In this document: in pieces, positions 19,101-29,200 of the stretch
Position numbering within the stretch: position 1 is the stretch's first letter
How the letters are laid out: every line of letters starts with the position of its first letter
Notes under the pieces: model-generated
What the model was told of the DNA's origin: nothing
What the model saw: only the letters and a program-made list of their open reading frames with translations
The model's database searches: none
Origin: Pelagibius sp965227505
GTDB lineage: Bacteria; Pseudomonadota; Alphaproteobacteria; Kiloniellales; Kiloniellaceae
Assembly: GCF_965227505.1 (NCBI RefSeq)
Contig: NZ_OZ245757.1
Location: forward strand, 4,898,001 to 4,962,000
Length of the DNA stretch: 64,000 nt
Reading direction: 5' to 3'
Made by a program: the position numbers and the translations under genes

Positions 19101-19495
19101 TCTTCGGCGAAGCCGGAGACGATGCGCTCTTTGGCCGCGCCGGCGATGACATTCTCGTGGGTGGCTCGGGCTCAGATACTCTTACCGGCGGCGATGGTGC
19201 GGATAGCTTCGTCTTCACCGATCACGTGGTGGGCACGGACTTCGACGTCGTGACCGACTATGACCGAGACGAGGGCGATGTTCTGGACATCAGCGATCTT
19301 GTCAGTTTCAGCGACGGCAGCGACGCCATCGCCGACTTCTTCTCGGCGGTTCAGGATGGAGCGGGCACGACATTGAAGATCAGCACGGATGGTGCGCTCC
19401 CGTTCACGGATGTCGCCTTCCTCGACGGCGTTATCCAGGGCGACACGATAACGGTCATCCTTGATACGACGGAGCACAACATCGTCGTTTCATAG
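7166..19495 (+). CDS. Giant type I-secreted LapA-like adhesin 1 (Ig-like repeats, two vWFA domains, RTX)
   Basis: A 4109-aa acidic surface adhesin predicted to be exported by the ABC/HlyD/TolC genes at 49126-55741. Residues 1 to about 185 form a LapA-type retention module with a di-alanine LapG site, TAAG, at residues 141-144 (7586-7597). A Gly/Asp/Tyr-rich linker follows at about 350-385. Then come many Ig/cadherin-like repeats, including three almost identical 301-aa units (12112-14820). Two vWFA domains follow: the first (about 16230-16830) has the MIDAS motif DNSGSMN, the second (about 17330-17950) has DRSGSID. The C-terminus has RTX nonapeptides (19093-19205, GEAGDD, GGSGSD, GGDGAD) and a typical secretion end. 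The start ATG at 7166 has GGGAG 7 nt upstream; GTG at 7163 is an alternative. Unusually for a type I substrate, the repeats contain regularly placed Cys. Exact ligand unknown. Confidence 0.92.
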   Translation: MSNEDLERLGGIDQGGETAEADESLVNAAAGEAVGQAQAPQSLSRPAPGDTLVITEPAGQTFVLDFDPAAAQVLLVGDDLVLGFDDNGDGVPDSRIVFEDLASDAATEGTSFQVAGIDIAAGTLVNQALALAGTDDTTLETAAGAQAIGGGATQYVDNLGSIIDLLAAQGVIPPTALEFGLIALDDDPTILDEAEGALTLTFRTDGGEGSIETFEGGFEDWQPNQDDCKGETLPMEVIIGFTPADNEELQSLTLSGIPEGARLFVGGPDITDEVPVVGGSSPLLTPADLASGLFLLPPPDSGDDIPLTVTATIIDPDSGLTAEISGSATAIIDSVADNPEFMLDGDAEDGPDYLDYQDGYQGDYGGDYGGDYGGGEGGGHEGDDCKVPSATLTYDEDNGVPVGGDHEYPDDSQDRDQKDEADCYLDREPIFGAGFVAAVTDEDGSESLTKLTVATTTEDGSPGDDPEGLAVGLSAVADATATNFMIGAQVLVHGDTVMVSAEFADGTSGPATATIEIVDGVLTLSFDPALRVQSVDLSGESETPFQVRLPQHSDDDFQLNLEVTAVEFDIDGELTLENNEATHQAVLNVEVKAIADGAELTVPDEPLVFAEDDETDPANHGEDTGETPLTIPLSSLGAALIDKDGSEAITKIVLSLEGADEAAMFVDAEGNLLVDTLDIPVGDGTVTADVSIVGPVLTLTFDPPEAGLDLDLSGLIGVKLPVDDSSDFTVNFAVTTAEVNAEGGVTLYSKTTETSFDVQVQGVAGPAAVTFGDYSELDGCPLACSDEETPQGDGNSLTLKLFEDGAGSVDGQGEAGPLSVPVLFSAAAQDFDGSERITKITFSLDGAAEGTMFVDAEGDPLAVDAMVSGGVISFDDDRLVLTFAEPAPESVDVSGIFVKVPQDSDDDFSIAIQTTTTEYDDDGFGALVDTYVTDAVINVVLDAVADPVTVSVDAVSASGDEAFAPGEAGTVKVNATFGDFTDGSEVHTVTVKVPFGFTVTDFAGGNLVDDTISWTVTGGTFEAQLGVVANDDLTVDETVVWKAEAKAVEQNENTDHDAGDAECTTRNNEAVATAEDDVTLDPALPPVVSVSLEGQPLCIKEDGEGQFTVTVDAQGDDVVDTVTFTQFQALQDAGWGVDVSDNGAGGSFAPDFGYTGDGTDQSVVFTVTLTPPADSDVDVASVLGSDLSVSATARDLQSGDTAPSDPVTIDVDVDAVADAVSVFIDAESASGDKAFAPGEAGTVKVNATFGDFTDGSETHTVTVTVPLGFTVTGFDGGTQVGDTITWTVTGGTLEASLQVEADDPLTVEQPVTWSAEAKAVETNTPAPDQEKDTGDNEATEQATDTVTLDPALPPVVSVSLEGQPLCIKEDGEGQFTVTVDAQGDDVVDTVTFTQFQALQDAGWGVDVSDNGAGGSFAPDFGYTGDGTDQNVVFTVTLTPPANSDVDVANVVGSDLSVSATAKDPQSGDTAPSDPVTIDVDVDAVVDGSEVTQSGPASGDEDTTIALELEIDLGGDSTSLTGADPDLDQPATQGGTDTDGSESITQVVVTLSEGELGWTPTAPITVSGTGPWTFDTSGASLEEVQALVESLSVTPPAGFDGEIAVTVETTTAEAATEGGANGTSGEECDETDNVDVDVYPFTVTVNPTVTPPEIDVDLEGNAACIKEDGSLVFGITVSTQDDDVVDTVTFTQFQALQDAGWGVDVSDNGAGGIFAPDFGYTGDGTDQNVVFTVTLTPPANSDVDVRSELGDDLSVSATAKDGVLVSAPAGPVTIDVDVDAVVDGSEVTQTGPASGDEDTTIALELAIDLGGDSTSLAGADPDTDQPATQGGTDTDGSESITQVVVTLSEGELGWTLPVSGDIAAPVVGPAGTWTFDTSGAPLEEVQALVKSLSVTPPAGFDGEIAVTVETTTAEAATEGGANGTSGEECDETDNVDVDVYPFTVTVNPTVTPPEIDVDLEGNAACIKEDGSLVFDITVSTQDDDVVDTVTFTQFQALQDAGWGVDVSDNGAGGIFAPDFGYTGDGTDQNVVFTVTLTPPANSDVDVRSELGDDLSVSATAKDGVLVSAPAGPVTIDVDVDAVVDGSEVTQTGPASGDEDTTIALELAIDLGGDSTSLAGADPDTDQPATQGGTDTDGSESITQVVVTLSEGELGWTLPVSGDIAAPVVGPAGTWTFDTSGAPLEEVQALVKSLSVTPPAGFDGEIAVTVETTTAEAATEGGANGTSGEECDETDNVDVDVYPFTVTVNPTVTPPEIDVDLEGNAACIKEDGSLVFGITVSTQDDDVVDTVTFTQFQALQDAGWGVDVSDNGAGGIFAPDFGYTGDGTDQNVVFTVTLTPPANSDVDVRSELGDDLSVSATAKDGVLVSAPAGPVTIDVDVDAVVDGSEVTQTGPASGDEDTTIALELAIDLGGDSTSLAGADPDTDQPATQGGTDTDGSESITQVVVTLSEGELGWTLPVSGDIAAPVVGPAGTWTFDTSGAPLEEVQALVKSLSVTPPAGFDGEIAVTVETTTAEAATEGGPNPGSDKECDESDNVDVDVYPFTVTVNPTTEPPETTLGVEGGGCLKEDTEGALAFSATPEGDDRITKIVIDGFPVDAVAWTVDEDSVELSGLTSPGDFSASYDAVTGVLTVTITNPPAGAVTGTVDVTPNLNSDVDANLTIQATATDGSSSSTSTPVPATIPVDAVVDGSEVTQDGPVSGSDNAPIALKLEIDLGGDSTSLTGTTNPDLDQPATQGGTDTDGSESITQVVVTLSAGELGWTPTAPITVSGTGPWTFDTSGASLEEVQALVESLSVTPPAGFDGEITVTVETTTAEAATEGGANGASGEECDESDNVDVDVYPFTVTVNDSTPEVVAATKSQVDEDDLVPEGSDQSGSPMDTGSITVDFFGDQPDTADLMAAFAFTGGISAGTGPNGETITYTPMDGGQSLTASIGGVDIIKVEITGAVENSGNVTYNYKVTLLEEMDHQIGDDLESAFDFTANFTVTDSDGDPANGSFDVTVVDDVPQAMDDCVEVQENTPISYDLMFVLDNSGSMNNDSGISGQTRLQAAGEALKELIDAYFAISNDVSIQLLTFAGTAVPVEGVFTTAAAAKAAVQDIVNNPNPDSASTNYEDALAEAQANYAPGASGPTDINTVYFLSDGEPTTRTNDGVNDGGGSGSSLTPGEVAAWEAFLDSKGANAIAVGVGTGISGTDPDLQAVAYPDTPVIVTDFADLANALVGTVPPPVSVSGNVLDGADNTPDTNDAGEDILGADGLGRIESIEVNGEVFTVLDDGTLDVSGTPSSATGSYDNATKLLTIETDLGRLEIQIESHNGSSAGDYTYTPDVSVQHGAPGSPTDETVEDTFTYVVSDGDGDTSSADLVIKIQDGVPDAVDDTATAVAEASARPQNIAIVIDRSGSIDNTEYAQELAAVRTFIQTLIDQGNPGNLAFTVVAFSGSATNFGTYLYDGTGSGLDDFDEIGGSENLDDLLTTSGISNTNGSTNFNAALDTLFSSGSDFLSNDVADLPGHADRIFFLSDGNVTSGPAGITTANKDNILDNDIDLVPVAIGDGVTPSNFVTFFTADIVASEDDVLTATDFDDLADTLIEGLVSDAVAIGNLLSNDIGGSDGFGAPEPIVQIEHNGIVYTDTSGGGADDGMVEFTTAAGGTLIVNLATGAFDYSIDPLVATADQETFTYTVVDGDGDTDTATLVIDIVAPPIAVADTVITNDTSGDPLPVAKSALLHNDTSDPDPSFTDLQASGGDTVGQSGGDIVFDPATSGTGDRSFTYKLENDGLSSSNANVDVIRVSGDSVTGGADDEILIGRDTVDVVSRRVVGRAVGEGGSGNTNFLQFALPIAASGEYVTRIVIDLRAGGDSDARFDPAGSPGSSDYGPTLGTLNGLAAGDISFSPTDSTSSTLQIDFNANSFTAGDGFGFNIDVDDLSGNDGDDFGDGGVTFTVTWSDGSTSVGTFVRDGNSDDSTGIAQTTVAEAAADSLFGEAGDDALFGRAGDDILVGGSGSDTLTGGDGADSFVFTDHVVGTDFDVVTDYDRDEGDVLDISDLVSFSDGSDAIADFFSAVQDGAGTTLKISTDGALPFTDVAFLDGVIQGDTITVILDTTEHNIVVS
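7586..7597 (+). other. Predicted LapG cleavage site TAAG in adhesin 1
   Basis: Codons for Thr-Ala-Ala-Gly inside the N-terminal retention module, in the context LETAAGAQ. In Pseudomonas LapA, LapG cuts between the two alanines of a TAAG motif near residue 108. Here the motif is at about residue 142, and adhesin 2 has it in the same context. Confidence 0.75.
12112..14820 (+). repeat. Three near-identical 903-bp tandem repeats in adhesin 1
   Basis: Units of 903 bp (301 aa) start near 12112, 13015 and 13918 and differ at only a few positions; for example, the first and third read LVFGITV where the second reads LVFDITV. More diverged related units lie on both sides (about 10430-12110 and 14820-15720). 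The near identity points to recent duplication or gene conversion. Boundaries are approximate because the repeat is continuous. Confidence 0.9.
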
Positions 19496-20225
19496 TCGGG
19501 ATCCCGACAGCGACATCGGGCATCCTGACCGGGGATCCCGATGGCTGCCGAGGCTTGAGGCTGATCCCCTTCGCACTTGGCCCCGCGGGTATCTGCCTGC
19601 GGGGCCGCCCATGTGAGCGGCTGTGGGTCCTCTATTCCGCGGGCTCGGGCATCACCGCGGCAGGCACCTTGGTCCTTACCCCCTCGGGACCCCGCCAAAG
19701 GGCTTTCGGTATCAGCCATGGCCTCGGCCGCTTCTGGGCCCCGGAAACACCCCTTTTCCAGACACAACCCACCTACCAGCCACAACCGCGCCCAAGGGCG
19801 TGGTCGTCCCTGTTCAGGGCGCCGCTCGACGGTGGGGGCACCGGACGTCATCAGCCGGGAAAAACGCTGCCGGAAATACCCCTATAGATTTATTTTAGAG
19901 GATTCTAGTTTCGTTTAACGAGTAAAAATTAATCATTTTCAGTAGGAAACCGGGCTCGGGAGGGGCGAGGCAATTTTGGGACATTGGGCACCCCGAGCGG
20001 GTCTGATTTAACCCTTTTGGGGCATTTCCTTAACCCTTTGTGGGACATCGCGTGGTTTGTTTCAATAACCTCATACATAACACTGTCGTATTTAACAGAA
20101 GTTTTCTTGTTATTGCCACAGCGTTCAAAGACACTGCGAGCAACTGGATTAATCAGCACCCGGGAGTGCTGCGCCGCCGTTTTTGCGTGTGCGAACTCCC
20201 CGCCTGGTCATAACGGAGGAAGAAA
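19496..20225. promoter_or_regulatory. Intergenic region with putative regulatory region of adhesin 2
   Basis: No convincing gene in 730 bases. A hairpin GGCCCCGC/GCGGGGCC (19579-19606) follows adhesin 1 but lacks a T-run, so termination there is uncertain. From about 19880 the DNA is AT-rich. The stretch 20070-20120 shares AAGTTTTCTTGT (20099-20110) and TGCCACA (20114-20120) with the upstream region of adhesin 1. A 6-bp hairpin CAGCAC/GTGCTG lies at 20154-20171. GGAGGAAG just before the ATG at 20226 is a strong ribosome binding site. Confidence 0.55.
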
Positions 20226-23200
20226 ATGACGGACGATCTCACCCGCGGCTATGAGGGTCAGGACGACATCACGGCCGAGTCCGCCGAGAATACCCCCGAA
20301 ACAACGTTTATCTCCGGCAGCGAAGGCAGCGCGGCCGTGGTCGGCCAGGCGGCCGCCCCGGTCAACGTGGCGCGCCCGGCGCCGGGACAGACCGTCGAGG
20401 TCCAGGCCGCGCCCGGCCAGGTGTACAACCTGACCTTCCCGCCGGGCGGCGCGCAGGTTCAGGTTCAGGGTGAGAACTTCATCCTTGCTTTCGATGACAA
20501 CGGTGACGGCACGCCGGACAGCCAGATTGTCTTCCTCGATCTGGTGACGGTCGTCGAGGCGGGTGATGCTCCGACCTTCACGGTGGCCGGGACCGAAGTG
20601 GGTGCTGACGTTCTCCTCAACCAGGCTCTTGCGCTCGCCGGTCAGGACGACGCGACGCTGGAGACCGCGGCCGGCCAGGGGCCGCAGGGCACGGGTGCGA
20701 CCCAGTACAGCGACGATTTCAACGAAACCATCACCCTTCTGGATGCGCTGGGCGTGATCGACCCCACCTTGCTCGAGTTCGGCCTGATCGGTGTGGAACC
20801 CGACGAGATCCTTCTCGCCGAGGTCGAAGAGGTCGAGGTGCCGCTGCTGATCAACGAGATCGGCGTCTCCGTGCGCATGGAGGTGCCGGATCTGCCGGGC
20901 ACCGAGGATCCGGGCACCCCCGGCGATTATGGCGACGAGCAGCTCTTTTCGGTTGCCAGCGAAGACAGCGAGGAAGAGCCGCGGGAGTACAACTTCGTTG
21001 AGCTGGTCAACACCTCCGGCGAGGCTTTCGACGCCAGCGGTCTGACTCTCGAGATCCTGAATCCGGCCGGGGAGGTCGTGACCTTCACGCTGCCCGGAGG
21101 CACCGTGGTGCCGGCCAACGGTTTCGTGGTGTTCTACCAGTCCTCCATCGATCCGGATGCGGACGGTGAGACCGTCTTCGTTCGCATCTTCGATGCAGAG
21201 GGCAACGTGGTCGGCGGCGCCGACGTGGAGGGCGCGGACTTCTGGGCCCTGGGCGAGGACACCACCGATCCGATCGCGGTGAACCTGGTCTTCGAGAACG
21301 AGGACGGTGTGGCTGAGTCCGCCGACACCTTCGCGGCCAATCTCACCCAGGCCGAACTGGGCGGCCTGACCGATCCCAGCTTCGCCGGCGCGCCCAGCGA
21401 TTTCGGCTCGCCGCTCATTGATCTGAACTTCGAGACCTTCAACGGCCAGTTCACCGGCAACCACCACATCTTCTCGCGGGTGGACCTGGACGATACCGAC
21501 AGCCAGAGCGACTGGACGACCAACAACACGCCGACGGACGGCCTGTTGAACAACACCAATCTGCTGGAACTGGTTGCCTTTTCCGCGGGTGGGGGCACCG
21601 GTGGCGAAGAGCCGGGGTCCGGGCTGGTGCGGGTCGATCTCAAGACTGGCGAGACAACGGCCGTCGGCGACATCACCTTTGAGGGTGAAATCCTTGACAT
21701 CGCAGGCCTGACCTTCGGGCAGGGCGAAGACGCTTGCTTCCTCTTCGGCTACGAGGATGACAATGACCGCATCGTCAAGCTTGATCCGGAGACTGCCGAA
21801 GTTCTGGAAGTCTGGACCCTTGATGGCGAAGGCGTGGCAATTGATCGGCCGGGCTTCACCTTCGCGTCTGATGGAAAGCTTTACGTCATCGGCCAGGGTG
21901 AGGGCGTTTTTGAAGTCAATCTGGCTGGCGATGGCACCTTCTCCCTTTCACTGGTGACCGCGGCGAATCTTGGAACTGGTTTCGAACTGACGAGCCTGGC
22001 GGCAGACCCCAACGATCCGGACATTCTTTATGCGATGGGCCTTGATGGCGGGGGCACGGTCAAACTCTTCACCATCAGTGTATCGACCGGCACGGTGACC
22101 GAATTGCCAGGTGTCATCACCGAGAATTCCGGCGACGACGAATTCGGGCTCTCCTTCGACGCGTTTGGCCGGCTCTGGGCGATCGACGAGAACAACGAGC
22201 GCGCCTTTCAGGTCGATCCGGCCACCGGCGCCGAGATCCCGGATACCTCGGTCAACCTCTCCACTGTTGGTCTGCCCACAGGCTTCAGCTTCGAGTCCCT
22301 GGCGATCCAGCAGGTCGGCATCGACGAGAACCCCTGGGATCCGCTGAACGACGATCTGAACCCCGGTCAGGTCAATGACGATCCGCTGGCGGGCCAGAAC
22401 TTCATCCAGGCCACCGATCCGGAGGGCGAGCAGCTTGAGGGCCGCGGCGGACCCGACTTCCTGTTCGGCGCCCAGGGCGCTGACTCCCTCTACGGCGGTT
22501 CTGAAGAGGACTATCTCGAGCAGTCGGAGAAGGTGCTGGAGCAGGGCATCGACCTTCTTGAGGACGCGCTGAACGGCGACGGCTTCGAAGGGGCGGCGGG
22601 CCTGAATCACAAGCCCTTCTTCAACGACCACAACGACTTCCTGTTCGGCGAAGCCGGCGACGACGAGATGTATGGCGGCTCCGGCGGCGATTTCATGATC
22701 GGCGGCCAGGGCGACGACTCCCTGGACGGCGGCACCGGCGACGACCAGATTTACGGCGACGGGGCAGGTGATATCGACGGCGATGGCTCGGAAGGCACGG
22801 ACGGACTGCCGGACGACGACCAGAACCACGAAGGCCACGACGTCATTGCCGGTGACGCGCTGAATAACGTGAGCGCACTCTTCGCCGAAGACGAGCAAGA
22901 GGAAGAAGAGGAAGAAGAGGACGACGGCGAGACCGAAGTTGCTTTGGCGTCGATGATGCTCGCAGAGGTCGACCAGGTCGTCAGTATCCCTGAAGACATT
23001 GATATCGGTGCGGCGCTCGCCATTCTCGGCGGCAACGACACCATCGTCGCCGGCAATGGCGACGACAAGGTCTCCGGCGACGCGCTGGCCACCGGCGAAG
23101 ACGTGGCGCTGGCGCTCTCCTATTCCGACGACTCCATCAAGCGTCCGGAAGACGGTTTCGGCAACGAGGACAGCGGTTTCGGCAACGACGTCATTTCCGG

Positions 23201-26200
23201 CGACGAAGGCGCGGACTCCATCGGCGGCGACGCCGCGGCCATCACCAGCGGCGGTGACTATGGCGGTCTGGCGGTCGCGGTGGCCAAGAACCTGGCGATC
23301 TTCGGCGCATCCAAGGCCGATGTCGGCAGCGACTCCATCGACGGCGGTGATGACGACGACGTCATCGGCGGCGACGCCCTGGCGGTTGCCGGTGGCGGCG
23401 ATGGCGGCGAGGGCGGCAGCGGCGCGGCCTACGCGATTTCCTACAACGCCGCCGAAGACGGGGGCGATGCCGGCAACGATTACATCACGGGCGACGGCGA
23501 CTACGGCTCCGGTTCCGGTTCCGAGTTCAGCTCCGAGTACGGCGGCAATGACCGGATCGGCGGCGACGCCGCGGCCATGGGTGATCATGCCACCGCCAAG
23601 GCCTACAACACGGCGGAAGGTCGCTCATCCACGGCCGGCAACGACACGATTTATGGCGACGCCGTCTATGGCGACGGCGGGGAAGGCTATACCGGTGGCA
23701 ACGACTCCATCGGCGGCGATGCCGCGGCCTTCGGCAAGTACACTGCGACGTCCAAGGCCTTCAACACGGCCGTCGATGGCGACGAGGGCTCAGCCGGCAA
23801 CGATTACATCAACGCGGGCGGTGGCGAAAACAAGGTCGCCGGTGATTCGCAGGCGATCGCCGAGTACGGCAGCGCTTCGGCCTATGGCGAAAACACTGCC
23901 GGCGACGGCGGCAGCGATGACGGCAACAATGCCGGCAACGATACCATCCATGGTTCGGTCTGGGGTGCCGACCACATCTCCGGCGGTTCCCAGGCGATTG
24001 CGGGCCACACCGCCTTTGCAAAGCAGAGCAACCATGCCGGCGGCGAAAACTCCGCGGACGATGACAACAATGCCGGCAACGACAAGATCTATGCCTACAA
24101 CGGCGAAAACACCGTCGCGGGCGACGCCCAGGCCATCGGCACGGGTTACTACTCGACGGCCACGGCAAAGTCGCATAACCACACCGAGGGCGACGACAAC
24201 AAGGCCGCGAACAATTCGGCCGGCAATGACACCATCCATGCCGGCCACCAAAGCGACAAGGTTTCCGGCGACGCCCAGGCGATAGCAGGCTATGACGCCA
24301 AGGCGTGGTCCACCAACAAGGCGGAAGGCGACGGCAACGACGCCGGCAACGACTACATCGATGTCGGTCGGGGCCACAACAGGGTAGCCGGCGACGCCCA
24401 GGCGATTTCGTACCATGACGACGCCTATGCCTATGGCGACAACCGGGCGCTGGACGGTGACGGCAACAATGCCGGCAACGACACCATCCATGCCGGCAAC
24501 GACAGCGACACGATCTCCGGTGGCGCGCAGGCGCTGGCCAAGGACTGGGCCTACGCCGAACAGAAGAATCACGCCGGCAGCAACAGGTCCGGCGACGACT
24601 ACAACGACGCGGGCAACGACAAGATCTACGCGGGCCGCGGCGACAACGTCCTCGCCGGCGACGCCCAGGCGATCTCGTCCCACAACGACGCCAAGGCCTA
24701 TTCCCACAACCATGCCAACGACGATGACAAAAATCGCGCCGGCGACGACAAGATCGAAAGCGGCAACGGCAAGGACCGGGTCTCCGGCGATGCCCAGGCA
24801 ATCGCGAAAGATCTTGCCTGGTCGATCTCCGAGAACAAGGCGGAAGGCGGCAGCTACAACAATGCCGGCAACGACTACATCGATGCCAGCCACGGCGACA
24901 ATCTGATCGCCGGCGACTCCCAGGCGATCTCCTCGCACGGGACGGCCAAGGCCTTCGGCAAGAACACGGCTGTTGAAGACGACGACAACAATGCCGGCAA
25001 CGATACGATCAAGTCCGGCAACGACAAGGACACCATCTCCGGTGGTTCCATGGCGGTGGCTGCAGGCTTTGCCTATGCCAACCAGATCAATTACGCCGAC
25101 AAGGGCGATGCCGGCAACGACTCGATCGAGTCCGATCTGGGATCGCCGGACGATCACGACGAGGTAGCCGGCGACGCCATGGCCCGCTCTCTGGGCGATG
25201 ACAAGAACGATGCCGTTGCAGTCTCCATCAACACGGCGAACGGCTGGACCGGTGATGCCGGCAACGACACCATCAAGGCCGGCGGCGGCAACAACTATGT
25301 CGCCGGCGAGGCCATGGCGGTGAACACCGGCGACGATGCCAAGGCCTATGCCGACAACACGGCCACCAACGGTGCCGAGGCTGGCAACGACAAGATCTAC
25401 ACCGGCAATCATAACGACGTGGTCTCCGGCGGCACGCAGGCGCGGGCCAAGGACTTCGCCAAGGCGGACACCGACAACCTGGCGACGGGCTACAAGTCCT
25501 CTGCCGGCAACGACTACATCGATGTCGGCGGCGGCTGGTGGAACAAGGTTGCCGGCGACGCCCAGGCGATTGCCAAGAACATCGCCAAGGCCTTCGGTAA
25601 CAACGATGCCAAGTACGGCGACGACAACGACGCGGGCAACGACACCATCTATGCGGGTTGGGGCAGCGACACCATCTCCGGTGGTTCGCAGGCGATTGCA
25701 GGCAATAATGCCTACGCCGAGCAGAACAACCATGCCGGTGCGTGGGCGACCGATGACGACAACAGGGCGGGCAACGACGAAATCCATGCTTACGACGGCA
25801 AGAACGTCGTGGCGGGTGATGCCCAGGCCATCGGCGAGAACTTCCTGTCGGTTGCCAAGGCGAAATCCCACAACCATGCCCAGGGCGATGACGAGGAGGC
25901 CGCCAACAACCAGGCCGGCGACGACAAGATCTATACCGGCAAGGATGACGACAAGGTCTCGGGCGACGCCCAGGCGATTGCCGTGAAGTATGCGGAGGCC
26001 AGGTCTGAGAACAAGGCACTCGGCGACGGCAACCTGGCGGGCAACGATCACATCGAGGCCGGTGGCGGCGACAACAAGGTCGCCGGCGACGCCCAGGCGA
26101 TCGCGGGTGGCATTGCCAAGGCCTATGGCACCAACACCGCCGGCTTCGACGATGCCGACCGCGACAATGCCGCTGGCAACGACACCATCACTGCGGGCAA

Positions 26201-29200
26201 TGGCTCCGATACGGTGTCCGGCGGTGCCCAGGCTTTGGCCGGTGTCTATGCCTATGCCAAGCAGACCAACCTGGCCGGCGCCGGCGGAGACAACGAAAGC
26301 GGCAACCGTGCCGGCAACGACAAGATCACCGTCAACGGTGGCCACAACAAGGTGGCCGGCGATGCCCAGGCGATCTCGTATTTCGGCAATGCCGATGCCT
26401 ACGGCAAGAACGAGGCGGCGGACGACGGCAGTGCTGACGGCAACTATGCCGGTAACGACACCATCTATGCCGGCGATCAGAGCGACAGCATTTCTGGCGG
26501 CGCCCAGGCGATCGCCCATAACGATGCCTATGCGTCTCAGAGGAACGATGCCGGTACCGGCGATCGGGATGACGACAACCGTGCCGGTAACGACGAGATC
26601 CACGCTTACGACGGCCACAACAAGGTCGCGGGCGATGCCCAGGCCCTGGCTGGCGATGACGCGACGGCGGTGTCGGTGAACCACGCGGACAGCACCGATA
26701 ACGAGAACGACAATACGGCGGACAACCAGGCCGGTAACGACAAGATCTACACCGGTCAGCACAATGACTCCGTCTCCGGCGACGCTCAGGCCATCGCCGA
26801 TGACGAAGCAAAGGCGACTGCCACCAACACGGCCCTTGGTGAAGGCAACCAGGCCGGTAACGACTACATCGATGCCGGGAACGGCATGAACGAAGTGGCC
26901 GGCGATGCGCAGGCGGACTCCGAGAACGGCAATGCCGACGCTGAGAGCAACAACACGGCAAATGGGGCCGGTAACACGGCCGGCAACGACACCATTTTCG
27001 GCGGCAACGATGCCGACCTGATTGCCGGCGGCTCCCTCGCCACTGGTGATACCGGTTCGGCGGTTACGAACAACGTCGCCAATGACGGCGGCGTGGCCGG
27101 CGAGGATTCCATCGAAGGCGGCGCCGGCGGCGACACCATCTCCGGTGATTCCGGCTCGGTCGTGGTGGAAGGCGGTACGGCGACGGCCAACAACACAGCT
27201 GGCAGCTACAGCGCGGCTGGTAACGACTACATCGACGCCGGCAGCGGCAACAATGTTGTGGCCGGCGACGCCCAGGAGAGGGCGTACAACAATGCCGTGG
27301 CCCAGGCGTACAACACCGCCGACGGCTACAAAGCCGATGCGGGCAACGACGAGATCCATGCTGGCCACCAAAACGACAAGGTGTCCGGCGACGCCCAGGC
27401 CATCGCCGAATACGATGCCAAGGCAACGTCTCATAACAAGGCATTCGGCAAGTACAGCGATGCCGGCAACGACTACATCGATGTCGGTCACGGCCACAAC
27501 AAGGTGGCCGGCGACGCGCAGGCGATTTCGTACTACGACGACGCCAAGGCCTACGGCAGGAACGACGCCAAGGACGGCGACTACAACGATGCCGGCAACG
27601 ACACCATCCATGCCGGTAACGGCAGCGACACCATCTCGGGTGGTGCCCAGGCGATCGCCAAGGATGATGCCTATGCCCAGCAGATCAACCACGCCGGCGG
27701 CAGCAAGGGCGACGACGATAACAACGACGCCGGTAACGATGAAATTTACGCGGGCCGGGGCCACAACGTCCTGGCCGGTGACGCCCAGGCCTACTCCTCG
27801 CACGACGACGCCACGGCGTATTCCCACAACCATGCCAAGGACGATGAAGACAACCGGGCCGGCAACGACAAGATCATAAGCGAGAACGGCGGCGACCGCG
27901 TTTCTGGCGACGCCCAGGCGATCGCGAAGGACAAGGCCCTGTCGACCTCCGAGAACAAGGCGGAAGGTGACGACGACAACGAGGCCGGCAACGACTACAT
28001 CGATGCCAGCCACGGTGACAATCTGATCGCCGGCGACTCCCAGGCGATCTCCTCGCACGGCAGTGCCACTGCGTATGGCGAGAACACCGCCAATGACGGC
28101 AGCGGCAACGATGCCGGCAACGACACGATCAAGTCCGGCAACGACAAGGACACCATCTCCGGTGGTGCCATGGCGGTTGCAGCTGCGGCGGCCTTCGCCA
28201 AACAGGTGAACGCCGCCGACAAGGGCGACGCGGGCAACGACTGGATCGGGTCCGACGAGCATCCTGACGACGATGACGAGGTAGCCGGCGACGCCATGGC
28301 CCGCTCCAAGGGCTGGGGTTACAACGACGCCGTTGCGGTCTCCGAAAACACCGCGGACGGCCGCACCGGTGATGCCGGTAACGACACCATCAAGGCCGGC
28401 GACGGCGACAACTATGTCGCCGGTGAGGCCATGGCGGTGAACACCGGCGATGACGCCGAGGCCTATGCCGACAACACGGCGACGGGTGGTGCCGAGGCCG
28501 GCAACGACGATATCTACGGCGGTTCCGACGAGGACGTGGTCTCCGGCGGCACGCAGGCGCGGGCCAAGGATGTTGCGAAGGCGGATACCGACAATCTGGC
28601 CACGGGTCACGGCTCCTCCGCGGGCAACGACTACATCGATGTCGGCGGCGGCTGGTGGAACAAGGTTGCCGGCGACGCCCAGGCGATCGCCAAGAACATC
28701 GCCAAGGCCTTCGGCAACAACAATGCCAAGTACGGCGACGACAACACGGCCGGTAACGACACCATCTATGCGGGCTGGGGCAGCGACACCATCTCCGGCG
28801 GTTCGCAGGCGATTGCAGGCAATAACGCCTACGCCGAGCAGAACAACCATGCCGGCGAGTCCGCGACCGACGACCGCAACAAGGCCGGCAACGACAAGAT
28901 CTATGCCTACGATGGCAAGAACGTCGTTGCGGGCGATGCCCAGGCCATCGGCAAGAACGACCATTCTGTCGCCGAGGCAAAGGCGCACAACCACGCCCAG
29001 GGCGAGGACGAGGAGGCCGCCAACAACCAGGCCGGCGACGACAAGATCGTGACCGGCAAGGATGACGACAAGGTCTCCGGCGACGCCCAGGCCATTGCCG
29101 ACAAGTACGCGACGGCCACGTCTGAGAACAAGGCGCTGGGCGACGGCAACCTGGCGGGCAACGATCACATCGATGCCGGTGGCGGCCACAACAAGGTTGC

